Shown here piece after piece: positions 5,981 through 15,400 of a DNA stretch of 20,657 nt. Every line of letters begins with the position of its first letter. The first letter of the stretch is position 1. The position numbers and the translations under genes were made by a program. The notes below the pieces were generated by a model, which saw only the letters and a list, made by a program, of their open reading frames with translations, had not been told where the DNA came from and did no database searches. Source of the stretch: Firmicutes bacterium UBA4882 (lineage in GTDB: Bacteria; Bacillota; UBA4882); assembly GCA_002399265.1 (NCBI GenBank), contig DHDG01000034.1, positions 1 to 20,657 on the forward strand, given 5' to 3'.

Positions 5981-8056
5981 TTACTCTACACCTAGAGCCT
6001 TAAACACGGCTTCCTGCGGGGTTGAGTAAAATATCAGGCTAAAAGCGCCAATAAGGTCTGACGGAACCGTTCCAAGTTCAGCGGCGGACGTTATCGGTAT
6101 CAGCACCTTTTTCGCTCCGGCATCGAGGCAGACTTGCAGGACGCTTGCCAGTTCCTCGACTTTAAGGATTGTGCCGCTAATGCTGATTTCGCCCAGCACT
6201 GCGAGGCTTGATAGAGTGGGCTTTCCAAGGGCGCAGGACGCGAGCGCAATAACAGACGGCAAAGTCAGGTACTTCGTCATTCCGATGCCGTTCAGGTCTT
6301 GGTAGTTGATGATGTAGTCCTTTGTAGTTGTGCTGAGCTGACCACTTATCTGGTTGCCGCTCGCTTTCAGATAGTTGAACGCGGTGTTTGTCGCTTCCTT
6401 TGCATCACGGTCAGAGCCAAGCCCTGTGCGCTCAAACTTGCCATTGCCGGGGAGCATCTGTGTTTCAAGGCGGTAAACGCCTACCATACCGCTCTTGCCC
6501 TGTGAGACAGTGTAGATGTTGCCGGGATTCGTCAAACCCTCGGGAATTATCTTGCCGCCGCCCTGTTCCGGTACGGAAACGTAGCGTTCCTCAAAGGTCG
6601 CATTGTCGATGTAGGAGAAGTTCACATCGTAGAACTCCATACCGCCGATTTTCTTTAGCTGTTCCTTTACCCGGCGGCGCATTTCGAGAGCGAAGGTCAG
6701 GATTTCCTCAATCTCATTCTTGGTGAACTCGCCATTGGGGTAGAGCAACTTAGTGAATCCCGACACAATTTTGCGTACAGCGATAACGTCGCGCTGATTC
6801 AGGTTGCTGCCGAAGCGGAAGTACTTGTCGCTCACATCGCCGAACGGCTCCTTCCGCATCTCTCGCATGAACTCGGCGAGGTAGTCCGTAATAAATCCGT
6901 AGTCGTTGCTGAGCGATTCGGGACGGTATTTTGGTATCTCCCAACCGGGGATATAGCAATGCATACGGTCGAGAAACGCCGTGTCATACGCCATCGCTTC
7001 AGGGAATGGGTCAAAGAGGTGCGAAGTTTTTAGCAGTACATCTACACTCTGGTTAATGTTGCCCACGAAAGCCATTGAAGCGGAAGCCGCCTTTTCCTCC
7101 TTGCCTCTGGCAAAAGATCCGGAAGCCATATAGTCTTTCATTATCTGAACACCGTCTTTGTCCTTGAAGGTAATGCCAGCCACTTCGTCGAAAGCCACGC
7201 AGTCCCACAGCCCCACAAGACCGACTTGCTTGCTCGACATATTGTAGAAGAGGTTGGCGACCGTGGTCTGTCCTCCGGAAACAAGAATAGAGTTCGGCGA
7301 AATTTCCTTGTAGAGGTGCGACTTGCCAGTGCTGCGAGGTCCCAATTCGCAGAGGTTGAAGTTGTTTTCAATTAGTGGAAGCATACGGGCGAGTTGCAGC
7401 CACTTCTCGCGATTGGTAAAGCGGTTGGCTTCCATTCCTGTGGAACGTAGCAGAACAGTGATCCACTCATCCTTTGTAAAGGCACGGCGACCGTTCTTAA
7501 TTTCGTCCATGTCGATGTGTGGCATCTGAATCGGCGTTAGTTTCACGATGTGGATGGGCGTAGATTTCTTGTCTTCCTCGATGTACTCGTATTCAAGTCC
7601 GACAATGCACCAGATACCACCGCAGAGCAGGCGGTCATACTTAGATACATAGTTTGAGGATATGGGAATACAACGGATGCCGAGGTTTGAGAAGTCGGCT
7701 TCATAGCGGTCTTGTTTTATGTTCAAGCTCACCGTGAGGCGATCAATAACTGTATAACTACCGCGTTCACGTAAGCCGGACAGCACTTTCTGTGCTTCGT
7801 CAGGGCGCACAAAGTTCTCTGAGAGTATTCTCTTAACGTTCGCAACGCCACTCTCGATAATTTGCGGGTCGTCGGACGAGCAATACTGTCCAAGCAAAAA
7901 CTCCAAGACGTAGACAGGCACATTTGCGCCCTCCTTAATTGCCTTGGTCAGGTCTTTGCGGACAATCCTGCCATCGAAATGCTCACGCAACTTCCGATAA
8001 ATGACCTCATTTGTGTCACCCGTCTCCGGCGTGTATCGGGTTGATTCAAAGCCCAT
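5981..8056 (-). CDS. brxL: BREX AAA+ protein BrxL with Lon-like C-terminal domain
   Basis: The product is 691 aa, normal for BrxL, the AAA+ DNA-binding ring protein needed for phage restriction in type 1 BREX. Visible motifs: Walker A GPRSTGKS at 239-246, Walker B VAFDEVAG at 287-294 (D290, E291), sensor-like FVGNIN at 330-335 and a likely arginine finger in FLDRMHCYIPGW (R364). Residues about 560-690 resemble the Lon proteolytic domain fold (LASCALGKP...LGEISISGTI...AGAKKVLIPI). By ungapped alignment to Lon, the catalytic lysine position holds V639; a serine (S601) exists at the other site. Protease activity is therefore doubtful. The ATG at 8056 follows AAGGGGGA with 7 nt spacing. It is the last gene of the operon, 20 nt after pglZ, convergent with the WG-repeat gene region. 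Confidence 0.95.
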   Translation of the reverse strand: MGFESTRYTPETGDTNEVIYRKLREHFDGRIVRKDLTKAIKEGANVPVYVLEFLLGQYCSSDDPQIIESGVANVKRILSENFVRPDEAQKVLSGLRERGSYTVIDRLTVSLNIKQDRYEADFSNLGIRCIPISSNYVSKYDRLLCGGIWCIVGLEYEYIEEDKKSTPIHIVKLTPIQMPHIDMDEIKNGRRAFTKDEWITVLLRSTGMEANRFTNREKWLQLARMLPLIENNFNLCELGPRSTGKSHLYKEISPNSILVSGGQTTVANLFYNMSSKQVGLVGLWDCVAFDEVAGITFKDKDGVQIMKDYMASGSFARGKEEKAASASMAFVGNINQSVDVLLKTSHLFDPFPEAMAYDTAFLDRMHCYIPGWEIPKYRPESLSNDYGFITDYLAEFMREMRKEPFGDVSDKYFRFGSNLNQRDVIAVRKIVSGFTKLLYPNGEFTKNEIEEILTFALEMRRRVKEQLKKIGGMEFYDVNFSYIDNATFEERYVSVPEQGGGKIIPEGLTNPGNIYTVSQGKSGMVGVYRLETQMLPGNGKFERTGLGSDRDAKEATNTAFNYLKASGNQISGQLSTTTKDYIINYQDLNGIGMTKYLTLPSVIALASCALGKPTLSSLAVLGEISISGTILKVEELASVLQVCLDAGAKKVLIPITSAAELGTVPSDLIGAFSLIFYSTPQEAVFKALGVE

Positions 8057-8076
8057 CGCGGAATCCCCCTTGTGAG

Positions 8077-10668
8077 TTACAGGTCAAAGCCAAAATTATC
8101 GGCAAACGCTATGTCAATGTGGAACTCGATTTCTTCAGGTGCATCGGTGTCGTTGGCAATGACAAGTCGGTAGATTTTATTGCGATTGTACTGCATCTGC
8201 TTCAGCGTGAACCTCACACGGAACACACGGTCTGAAGCGTTGTTGCTCGTTCTGTCGGCGATTACCATCTGGAAGTCGCTGACTGGAACACCTTCGTCAT
8301 TGGCAAAGTGCAGATCATAATTGCACGTCTGAACCTTATCGCCCACGGGTTGTTTTTGCAGAAAGTCTAGCGAGAACATCAGGTTAGATACCTTGCGACT
8401 TTCGCTGATGAGCGACAGCCCCGGATTCTGCACTTCTATATAATTCTTATAGCTCGTCCGCATACCCTTGTAAACAATGATAGGCACGACCATTTCCTGT
8501 AGGCTGATACCGCCGTGAACATAGTTCTCGCCTCCGCCCTGTACCTTGATGCGGACGGTATCCTGCGGTGCGTAGCCTTTCATCGGCCCGCCACCAATCG
8601 TACGATCCATTCTGACGGGCAGAAGGTAATCGGCGGTTGTTTCGGGAGACACGAGGGCGTAACGCCGACCAAGTTCTAATATATCGCCATTAAAGGTCTG
8701 GCGGCTGATCTTCTGGCTTTCTTCAAGCGGTTTGTAGGTATACAGGAAACCATGGTCAGCGGTGATGAAGATGTTAATACCGCTTAGATCATTGACGATA
8801 ATCTTCACGATGGCAGTCAATTCTTCGATTGCATCGCTACATGCCTCGAAAACCTTTGTTTCGGTGGGAACTTTATCACCGGTAGCGTCTATCGAGTTGT
8901 GATAAACATAGATAATTTCTTTGCCCGCCACCAAGTCACGGCGTTCTTGTTTCTTCATCTGGAGCAGTTCCTGATAGGTCACAGCTAGGCTTTCAGGGTT
9001 GGCTGTATTCAGTATAGTGCTTCGCTGCGACGTGCTAGCTGTCGGATTACCATCCACAAACGCCTCTAGCTTTTCATTGACCGATATCTCTTTGCCAGGC
9101 AGGAGTGCAGCCATCCCGAATTTCGTGATGCTGGGGAATACCGCTTGCACCGCCTCAAGAGTCACCTTGCCTTTGGTGACGTGGCTGAGAGTTTCGGAGA
9201 GCTCGGCGGCGACTTCATAGCGCAAGGCATCGGAAATCACCACAAACACGCGGTTGCCCTTGCTTACGTTCGGGGAAACATGGCGGCTGTAGAATCTCCG
9301 CTGTTCACTTATCTCTGAAACATAGCCGAGCGAGTTCAAATCGCTCGCGATGGCTTTTGTCCAAGTTAGGGTAAGTTGCTGCAAAAACCACTCACGGTAT
9401 AAGCCTTCGACCACATCGGAACACTTTTTCAAAGCGTCCTCCAAGAGGGCGTTTGGGCTTTTCAGTGTATTGCCAAATCTGAAATGGAAATGCCGGTAAT
9501 GGCTGTCCATCTCATAAGCGTCGGTCGTATATAGCTTCCAGACTTTCGCAGACTCAACGATATGGAAACCGTCAATATGCGAGAGGTAGAACGCCTGCAA
9601 CTTTGCGATGTAATACAGACTTTCGAGGTAGTCCTCTGTCAGGGCATACCAAGCGGCAGTGCGGCGGTTCTCTACCACGCCGATGATATCTTCCACCTTG
9701 ATGACATTCTCACCAATCTCGGTAAAAAACCGTTTGAGAATGCTCTCGTTGATTGCGGGAAATGTGTCGCTCTTAATGAGGATGCTGATCTCTGTCTTGT
9801 CAAAGCGGTCGGCAAGGCGCAGCTCACGCTCTACAGAGCGGCAAAGCTCTTCCAAATCACCGCTGCCGTCGCCTCGCTGCCACTCGTGGATAAGCTGATA
9901 ACAGTATGCCTTGTTGGAATCAGAAATGAACCGTTCCAAGCCGCGCAGAGCGGAAACGGGCATTGTCTGTGAAAGGGCAGTAATGAGAATATGTGCGACA
10001 AGGTCGGAAAGCGGACGATCCTCCGCGTTTGCATAGCCTGTGAATTTATGAATCAGCGACCAGAATGCATCGATGTTGCCGAATTTCTCAATTGCCATCA
10101 GCGCGGTGTTATCTTCTTTCTCCAAGCCCGCTGTCAACACGGCGATAATCACATCCTGTGCTGAACCGCCGTTTATTCCGCAAAGCACGGCCATAATGTC
10201 TATGTGCAGCTGGAGTGGAGTTTGGTATGTGCGACCAATACGGCGCAATTTTGCCTTGCGGTCTTTGTTATCAAGAAACTTGGCATACAACTTCATCGTC
10301 TTCCGCATCGCTGATGATGGCTCGACGAGTAGCTCCTCCATTTGCAGCGACACAAGGTCGGCGCGGAATTCCTCGCCGTAAAATTTGATATCCAACAGCC
10401 AATCGTCCCGCCCGTCCTTTTCATAGGCAAGAGGGTCGTAGACAAGATAGTCGCCAGTCAGGTCATCCGCTGACAGTAATTTTTTAACTGCGAAATTGTT
10501 CCTGCCTGTGAGTTTGACGACGCTCACTCCAGGTAGATCAAGCTCGTCAACTTCATCCGCAAATTCGCCGTCCTCGTCGTGCCAGAAGACGATTCGGCGT
10601 TTAGAAAAGTCAGTCAGCGGCGCGGCGAACCGCTCCGCGAGCCTTGATTTGATCGTTTCTGACAGCAT
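8077..10668 (-). CDS. pglZ: BREX PglZ, alkaline-phosphatase superfamily protein
   Basis: From the chosen start the product is 863 aa. PglZ is a core BREX protein of the alkaline phosphatase superfamily with a metal-binding catalytic core, acting with PglX and BrxC. Motifs: VISDALRYE at 477-485 (D480, probable metal ligand), FPSITKFGMAALLPG at 511-525 (probable nucleophile region), YHNSIDATGDK at 589-599, TADHGFLYT at 636-644 (D638 and H639, the conserved DHG) and VHGGISLQEMVVPI at 717-730 (H718). The N-terminal 450 residues are helical and typical of BREX PglZ; the last 130 form a beta-rich tail. The frame is open 18 codons further up, into the 11-bp tandem repeats, but only the ATG at 10668 has a good ribosome binding site (GGAGG, 6 nt away). 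The extension MQLTCSPKINF is not family-like. Confidence 0.95.
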   Translation of the reverse strand: MLSETIKSRLAERFAAPLTDFSKRRIVFWHDEDGEFADEVDELDLPGVSVVKLTGRNNFAVKKLLSADDLTGDYLVYDPLAYEKDGRDDWLLDIKFYGEEFRADLVSLQMEELLVEPSSAMRKTMKLYAKFLDNKDRKAKLRRIGRTYQTPLQLHIDIMAVLCGINGGSAQDVIIAVLTAGLEKEDNTALMAIEKFGNIDAFWSLIHKFTGYANAEDRPLSDLVAHILITALSQTMPVSALRGLERFISDSNKAYCYQLIHEWQRGDGSGDLEELCRSVERELRLADRFDKTEISILIKSDTFPAINESILKRFFTEIGENVIKVEDIIGVVENRRTAAWYALTEDYLESLYYIAKLQAFYLSHIDGFHIVESAKVWKLYTTDAYEMDSHYRHFHFRFGNTLKSPNALLEDALKKCSDVVEGLYREWFLQQLTLTWTKAIASDLNSLGYVSEISEQRRFYSRHVSPNVSKGNRVFVVISDALRYEVAAELSETLSHVTKGKVTLEAVQAVFPSITKFGMAALLPGKEISVNEKLEAFVDGNPTASTSQRSTILNTANPESLAVTYQELLQMKKQERRDLVAGKEIIYVYHNSIDATGDKVPTETKVFEACSDAIEELTAIVKIIVNDLSGINIFITADHGFLYTYKPLEESQKISRQTFNGDILELGRRYALVSPETTADYLLPVRMDRTIGGGPMKGYAPQDTVRIKVQGGGENYVHGGISLQEMVVPIIVYKGMRTSYKNYIEVQNPGLSLISESRKVSNLMFSLDFLQKQPVGDKVQTCNYDLHFANDEGVPVSDFQMVIADRTSNNASDRVFRVRFTLKQMQYNRNKIYRLVIANDTDAPEEIEFHIDIAFADNFGFDL

Positions 10669-10674
10669 GATGTG

Positions 10675-10679
10675 CCTCC
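10675..10679 (-). promoter_or_regulatory. Ribosome binding site setting the pglZ start
   Basis: On the minus strand GGAGG lies 6 nt before the ATG at 10668. This fixes the pglZ start 18 codons downstream of the longest open frame, which begins with a TTG inside the tandem repeats. Confidence 0.8.
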
Positions 10680-10706
10680 GTTTATTTCGAAAATTGATTT
10701 TGGGGC

Positions 10707-10761
10707 TGCAAGTTAGTTGCAAGTTAGTTGCAAGTTAGTTGCAAGTTCAGTTTCAAGTCAG
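10707..10761 (-). repeat. 11-bp tandem repeat between the ATPase gene and pglZ
   Basis: Read on the plus strand the unit is TGCAAGTTAGT: three perfect copies (10707-10717, 10718-10728, 10729-10739), a fourth with two changes (TGCAAGTTCAG, 10740-10750) and a degenerate fifth (TTTCAAGTCAG, 10751-10761) that overlaps the last codons of the ATPase gene. The block fills most of the 89-nt gap before pglZ and ends 27 nt before the pglZ ribosome binding site. A unit of 11 bp keeps nearly one helical turn per copy. Whether it binds a protein, changes copy number or is neutral cannot be told from sequence. Confidence 0.9.
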
Positions 10762-12365
10762 CGAGCGAACCAGCGTGCAGCCGAGGTTTTGCCTTCCACA
10801 TATATTAGTTCTTCTTTCTTTAATTCTCTCATTAATACTTGCAGCTGACTCCGCGAATGATTTGGCAGAACCTGTTCCAATTCGTTAAACGGTGTACCTT
10901 TCTCGCCATTCTTACGAATGTGCTTCAGGATTAACTCCTTATTTGTTTCTCGGTCTAGTCCGACGAGTCTCGTGTGAACTCCGGATCTATTAGCTACTTC
11001 ATACAGACTGCGAGCAAGGACAAATTTATTGCGGCTGACATGTTCAACTAATCCCAGTTCAATTAGGCGCTTCGTGCGAGAGCGCAATGCGTCAGTTAGC
11101 GGCTGTTCATGGAACAATGCGTTTACTACAAGAAAATCGTCAGTCGCCATGGCTTCGAGCCGTTCATTGCCAATTCGGTTTATTAGCGACAGCATTTTGC
11201 GGTCAAGTACCAACCCGTTTAGCGTGATGCTGACGAAGTTATCATCAGTGCCATGAAAATCTGGTAAAGGTTTTGCTTCCTTAATGCTTAACTCATAAAT
11301 CAAGTTCATACCCTGACCCGAACGCTCGACCAAACCGCAAAGTGAGAGTATCTCTGCGATACGGCGGTTGCGCGGCGATTGTCTGTCAAGGATGTTATCG
11401 AGTGTCACACCATTCGGAAACCCGCCGGGGCTTTCGATAACTAACCTGTCGCGATATTGCCTGACAAACACGCTTCCACTCAACTGGTAGTTGCGGTGAC
11501 TGACAGCGTTTAACAGGGCTTCGCGCACGACACGCTCATTGAACGTCGGTATATCGAAGATGAATAAACCTTCTTGATAATGCTGTTTATCGTTCCGCAA
11601 GTTAATAAGCTCCCACACACGATCGTAACACGCAAAGAAACCCATACGGAACTCCTCTCTTTGCTGTGCAGGGCCGGATGCGTCCGATGAGCGATACTCA
11701 AAGACTATCTCAGACTGCGAAAGGTACTTCCCGAGTGCGGCGCGCGTTCCGAACAATGCCAATGCCGCATAGGTTACGCCACCGTCCGATATTGCCTCGC
11801 AGTCGACAAGTAGTTGCTCCGCAGACAGAGTCTTTAAACGGTTATTACTGCTTTTTTCAGCCCATTTGCTACGGAAAGCGTTAATTGCGCCCTCGTCCAA
11901 GTCTTTAACACTTGCACCGGGACAAACACTACCCGAAAAATCAAATCCCGTTTCATCGTATATTCTGCGGCGCACGTCTTCCGGCATCGGCACAAGGCTG
12001 TCCCCATCGCGCCACCAAGCGATACCGTCCACCTGAACGGGCAGACCTGACGGACGACCCGCCACTTCGAATACGAGCACGCGTTTTCCGTCCTGCTCAA
12101 TGATATCGAAATCCACACGTACCCGTAGCCTGTCCATCAATCCTTTGCGGGTGCGTTCCGGTTGGTCAAAGGCGTTGCTTCCGACCACTTGGCGAGGACG
12201 TTTGTCGCTGATGCCAAGTACGAACTTGCCTCCACCCGTGTTTGACAGGGCACAGCAATATCGTGCAGCTTCGTTTGAATCAAAGCGCGATTTTGCTTCC
12301 TTAAACTCGAAATGCTCGCCTTCAGGAGCGTTCAGTAGTTCCTCAATCGTGTTATATCCTCGCAT
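10758..12365 (-). CDS. AlbA_2 / GHKL-type ATP-binding protein inserted in the BREX operon
   Basis: The product is 535 aa and is not one of the six core BREX proteins. Residues about 1-130 are an AlbA_2 (Schlafen-like) putative nucleic-acid-binding domain: GEHFEFKEAKS, then ALSNTGGGKFVLGISD at 39-54. Residues about 275-385 are a HATPase_c_4 (GHKL) ATP-binding domain: REALLNAVSHRNY at 281-293 with N286, SPGGFPNG at 312-319 and SGQGMNLI at 349-356. The C-terminal 60 residues look like a winged helix (FNELEQVLPNHSRSQLQVLM RELKKEELIYV). Proteins of this COG2865-like build are usually guessed to be regulators. It is in line with the operon, 94 nt after pglX and 89 nt before pglZ, far looser than the other junctions. 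The ATG at 12365 follows AGGGGGA at 11 nt. Regulator or extra effector are both possible. Confidence 0.85.
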   Translation of the reverse strand: MRGYNTIEELLNAPEGEHFEFKEAKSRFDSNEAARYCCALSNTGGGKFVLGISDKRPRQVVGSNAFDQPERTRKGLMDRLRVRVDFDIIEQDGKRVLVFEVAGRPSGLPVQVDGIAWWRDGDSLVPMPEDVRRRIYDETGFDFSGSVCPGASVKDLDEGAINAFRSKWAEKSSNNRLKTLSAEQLLVDCEAISDGGVTYAALALFGTRAALGKYLSQSEIVFEYRSSDASGPAQQREEFRMGFFACYDRVWELINLRNDKQHYQEGLFIFDIPTFNERVVREALLNAVSHRNYQLSGSVFVRQYRDRLVIESPGGFPNGVTLDNILDRQSPRNRRIAEILSLCGLVERSGQGMNLIYELSIKEAKPLPDFHGTDDNFVSITLNGLVLDRKMLSLINRIGNERLEAMATDDFLVVNALFHEQPLTDALRSRTKRLIELGLVEHVSRNKFVLARSLYEVANRSGVHTRLVGLDRETNKELILKHIRKNGEKGTPFNELEQVLPNHSRSQLQVLMRELKKEELIYVEGKTSAARWFAR

Positions 12366-12381
12366 ATCAGTTCACTTCCCC

Positions 12382-12452
12382 CTAGACATTCACTAAAACA
12401 TCGGCGAAATCCCGTAGTTCTTTTTCGCTCCGTCATCGAGGCCAATCGAATC
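12382..12452 (-). pseudogene. Vestigial pglX 3' end (scar)
   Basis: The gap after pglX holds a diverged second copy of its last 20 or so codons. On the minus strand it reads DSIGLDDGAKKNYG, a one-base deletion near 12409-12411, then FADVLVNV and TAG at 12384-12382. The intact pglX ends IGIDLDDGVKKNYEIFADVL AKI and TGA. The likeness is obvious at DNA level too (for example the shared CGTAGTTCTT and TCGAGG blocks on the plus strand). The scar's stop codon runs straight into the AGGGGGA ribosome binding site of the ATPase gene, so an earlier pglX was probably that gene's immediate neighbour. Confidence 0.8.
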
Positions 12453-12459
12453 AGTCACT

Positions 12460-15400
12460 TCATATCTTCGCCAAGACGTCGGCGAAGATTTCGTAGTTCT
12501 TCTTTACGCCGTCGTCGAGGTCTATCCCGATGTTTTGGTCAGCGAGGTGGTGTACTTTCTCTTCAAAAGCAGTAATTTCTTTCAGTTGTTCTGACAGCTT
12601 GTTTTGTTGTTTTAATAGTCGTGCGCGTTCCGACCCAGTAGCGGTGTTCAGAGCGGCGGCGATGTGGGAAAGCTGTGTGCGATAGCGCTCCTGCTGTTCA
12701 TGGACGTAATCGGTGCGTAGCTTGGCGAGCAGGTCACGTGAATAGCGGTGCAGATAGATCAGCGCCTTGAAACCGTTTTTCTTGCCGGAGTCAAATAGCC
12801 AGTAAATCGGTCGTTTTTGGTAAATCTTGCAGTGGTCGGTGTAGAAGTCGTTTAGGAAGTAGTTCCGAATGACTTCACGCGGTGTACCCTTGCCGCCGAG
12901 CGCGTCAGCGATGAATTTCAGATTTTCCTCCAAGGTTTCCACACCGTAGACCACGCATACGAAATCGACAAACCGCCCCACAATGTCGTCGTTGAAATAC
13001 TCGTCGTCGCAGATGGGGAGGATGTTGTCTTTGTCGGGGATAAATGAGCGATATTTGCCCGCGTCCCAATCGCCGCCCGCGTAGACAAGCCCTTCTGTGT
13101 CGAGCGAATACCGCCCGAACATGCAGCCCACGGCGTAACTGATAAGACTGCGAATCTCGCGTCTCAAATCGGCGCGGCGCACGGTCACGTCCTTATCATC
13201 GACCTCCGGTGTGAGTTCGTCCTGTAGGCCGTAGATATCGATGAAGATGCGGTTGAGTTCTTCTTCGTTAGATTTGAGGGTATCGAATCGCTCCGCTGCC
13301 TCGCACTCCCATTTGGCAAAAGCCGACGTAACTGACCGCTCATCGCAGATTAGCGGGTGGCGGGTGAAGTCCCATGAGGTCTCAAAGGCGTCCCAGTCGG
13401 TGCGGGAGAGAGAGATGTTTTTTCTAACTAATGTATTGACTGAAGTTGCATCTCCATCCAAATATGGAATATATCCGATATTCCCTGTTTCAAAAGTGGA
13501 TACTTTCCCAAACATTGTGTCGATAAGCCACTGAAAAGTTTTTGAATTTGTGAGTCCCATAATAAACATATTATCACTACTATGCACAATAACCGGGCCA
13601 ACGCCAATACAGGCTACTCCTTGTGGTAAATACCTAGAATTGAATACTCCACTTCCCATAGAAGTATAAGTATATGTCGCGCCTTCTTGAAACATATAGT
13701 CTACATTTCTAAGTGTGGATTTTCCAGTTAAATCATTGAATTTTCGCAACCTATTGCCATTATCTTCCCAGTCAATTACACAAGAAAGATTACCAAACCA
13801 ACGTCTAAAAAGCCCACCGTTTGAAATGAAGAACCATCTTTTATCTTTTTGTTTCATAGCTTGACTACCAATCAAGTCTTTATGGACCTCATACCATAAA
13901 CGAATAAACTCGTCATCATTGCCTGTTGCTATGCAACGTTTAATTTTGCATTTGTCCCGTAATAGGAGTTTGGTCCATTCATTAAGTGTTGCAGATGATG
14001 TCTTGTAAATTGCCAGACAAAGTGGATGCTTCAGAAAAGAACTCTGACTTACTTTTTCATATTGATGATAACCTGATAAATATTCTCTTTCTTTTGTATC
14101 CTGCCCCGTATAATTGGTCACATCGATGAATTTTGGAATCCAATCCTCGGTAAAGTCTTTGGAAAACACAAAAGCTGTGTTTTTCACTTTTTCGCCCGAA
14201 ATCTCATCAAAAGCGCGAGACCCAAGATTATTTAGTAATACTAATCTGTAATGTTTAAATAACGTCTTTCTAAACGCGAGAAAAGTTGGAGCATTTAGCC
14301 ATGACTGCATAGTTATCATTGAGGTATAACCGTATTTCTTACATAGACGTATAGCAGCAAGAACCATTGCTGAATACAAATCATTTTTAGCTTGATTGTA
14401 TTCGCTGGCAATAAAACTACCGAGTTTAGAGTTAAAGCCGCTATTTCCCATATACGGCGGGTTGGTGACAACCACATCGTACTTCTGAGCCAAAAGACGC
14501 TTAAAGTTCCAAGCGTTTAGTTGGAGTTCGTTTATGGTATCTTCAATGCTCAACTGTCCCGACTTTTCTACAGGTTTCGGTGGGAGCACGTCCACTTTCA
14601 CGAGCGAGCCGTATTCCTCGCCATCCGAGAATCCGGCGGGGTGGTAAACCTGCGGCTTAATGTCCTCGCTGAATATGCGGCGGTCGTATTGCCGTGCTTT
14701 CATCATCAGTGAAAAATAGGCCAGTTGATATGCTCTGCGGTCAATATCCAGGCCGTAGACATTTTTCTCAAGTATTAATTTCGCCGCATCGCGGGGATTG
14801 TAGCCCTCGCTCTCATAGATCTGCATCAGCACGTCAAAGGCATAAACCAGTATATGGCCACTGCCCATGCACGGGTCAATCAGGCGGATGTCCTCCGGCG
14901 ACTTCACAGGCGACTGCGAACGCAGAATGCGCAGTTTCTCCGCCACTTCCGGCGTTTGCTTGGCTTCGTCGAGGTAATACTTCCAGTTCGCTTTCAGTAC
15001 GTCGTTCGGGTGTGATTCAAGCCACAACCGTCCGAGACTATTCTCAACCATATATCGCACAATCCAGTCCGGCGTAAAAAGCTGGGTAGCGGCGGGAATT
15101 TTCTCCTTGGTGATTTTGATATTCCTTTTCAACCCGTCAAACACTGCCTGCTTCGGCTCGGTGTTGTAATACTGATACATCCACCCGATAATCTGCACCG
15201 TATCGCGCCAGTCATCTTCGGGGATGTCCCTTACCAGCCGTCCGATAACGCTCTCCGGTTTCAGAATGTTGTTTGGCAGGAGCATCTCGGTGTAACTGCC
15301 AAGTTTCTCGAACATCTCCGGAAGAGCAGCGTTTAGCGCGTTGCACTGCGTCAGCAGCAGGTAACGGTAGAGTTCCTCGGTCTGGTTAGAGTTTAAAAGC

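Noticed and set aside
10669..10722. Eighteen-residue N-terminal extension of PglZ
   Set aside because: It starts with a TTG inside the tandem repeats, has no ribosome binding site, and GGAGG stands just ahead of the later ATG.
14694..15077. 127-aa plus-strand ORF inside pglX
   Set aside because: It is antisense to well-conserved methyltransferase motifs, rich in Ser, Arg and Pro as typical of shadows in GC-rich genes.
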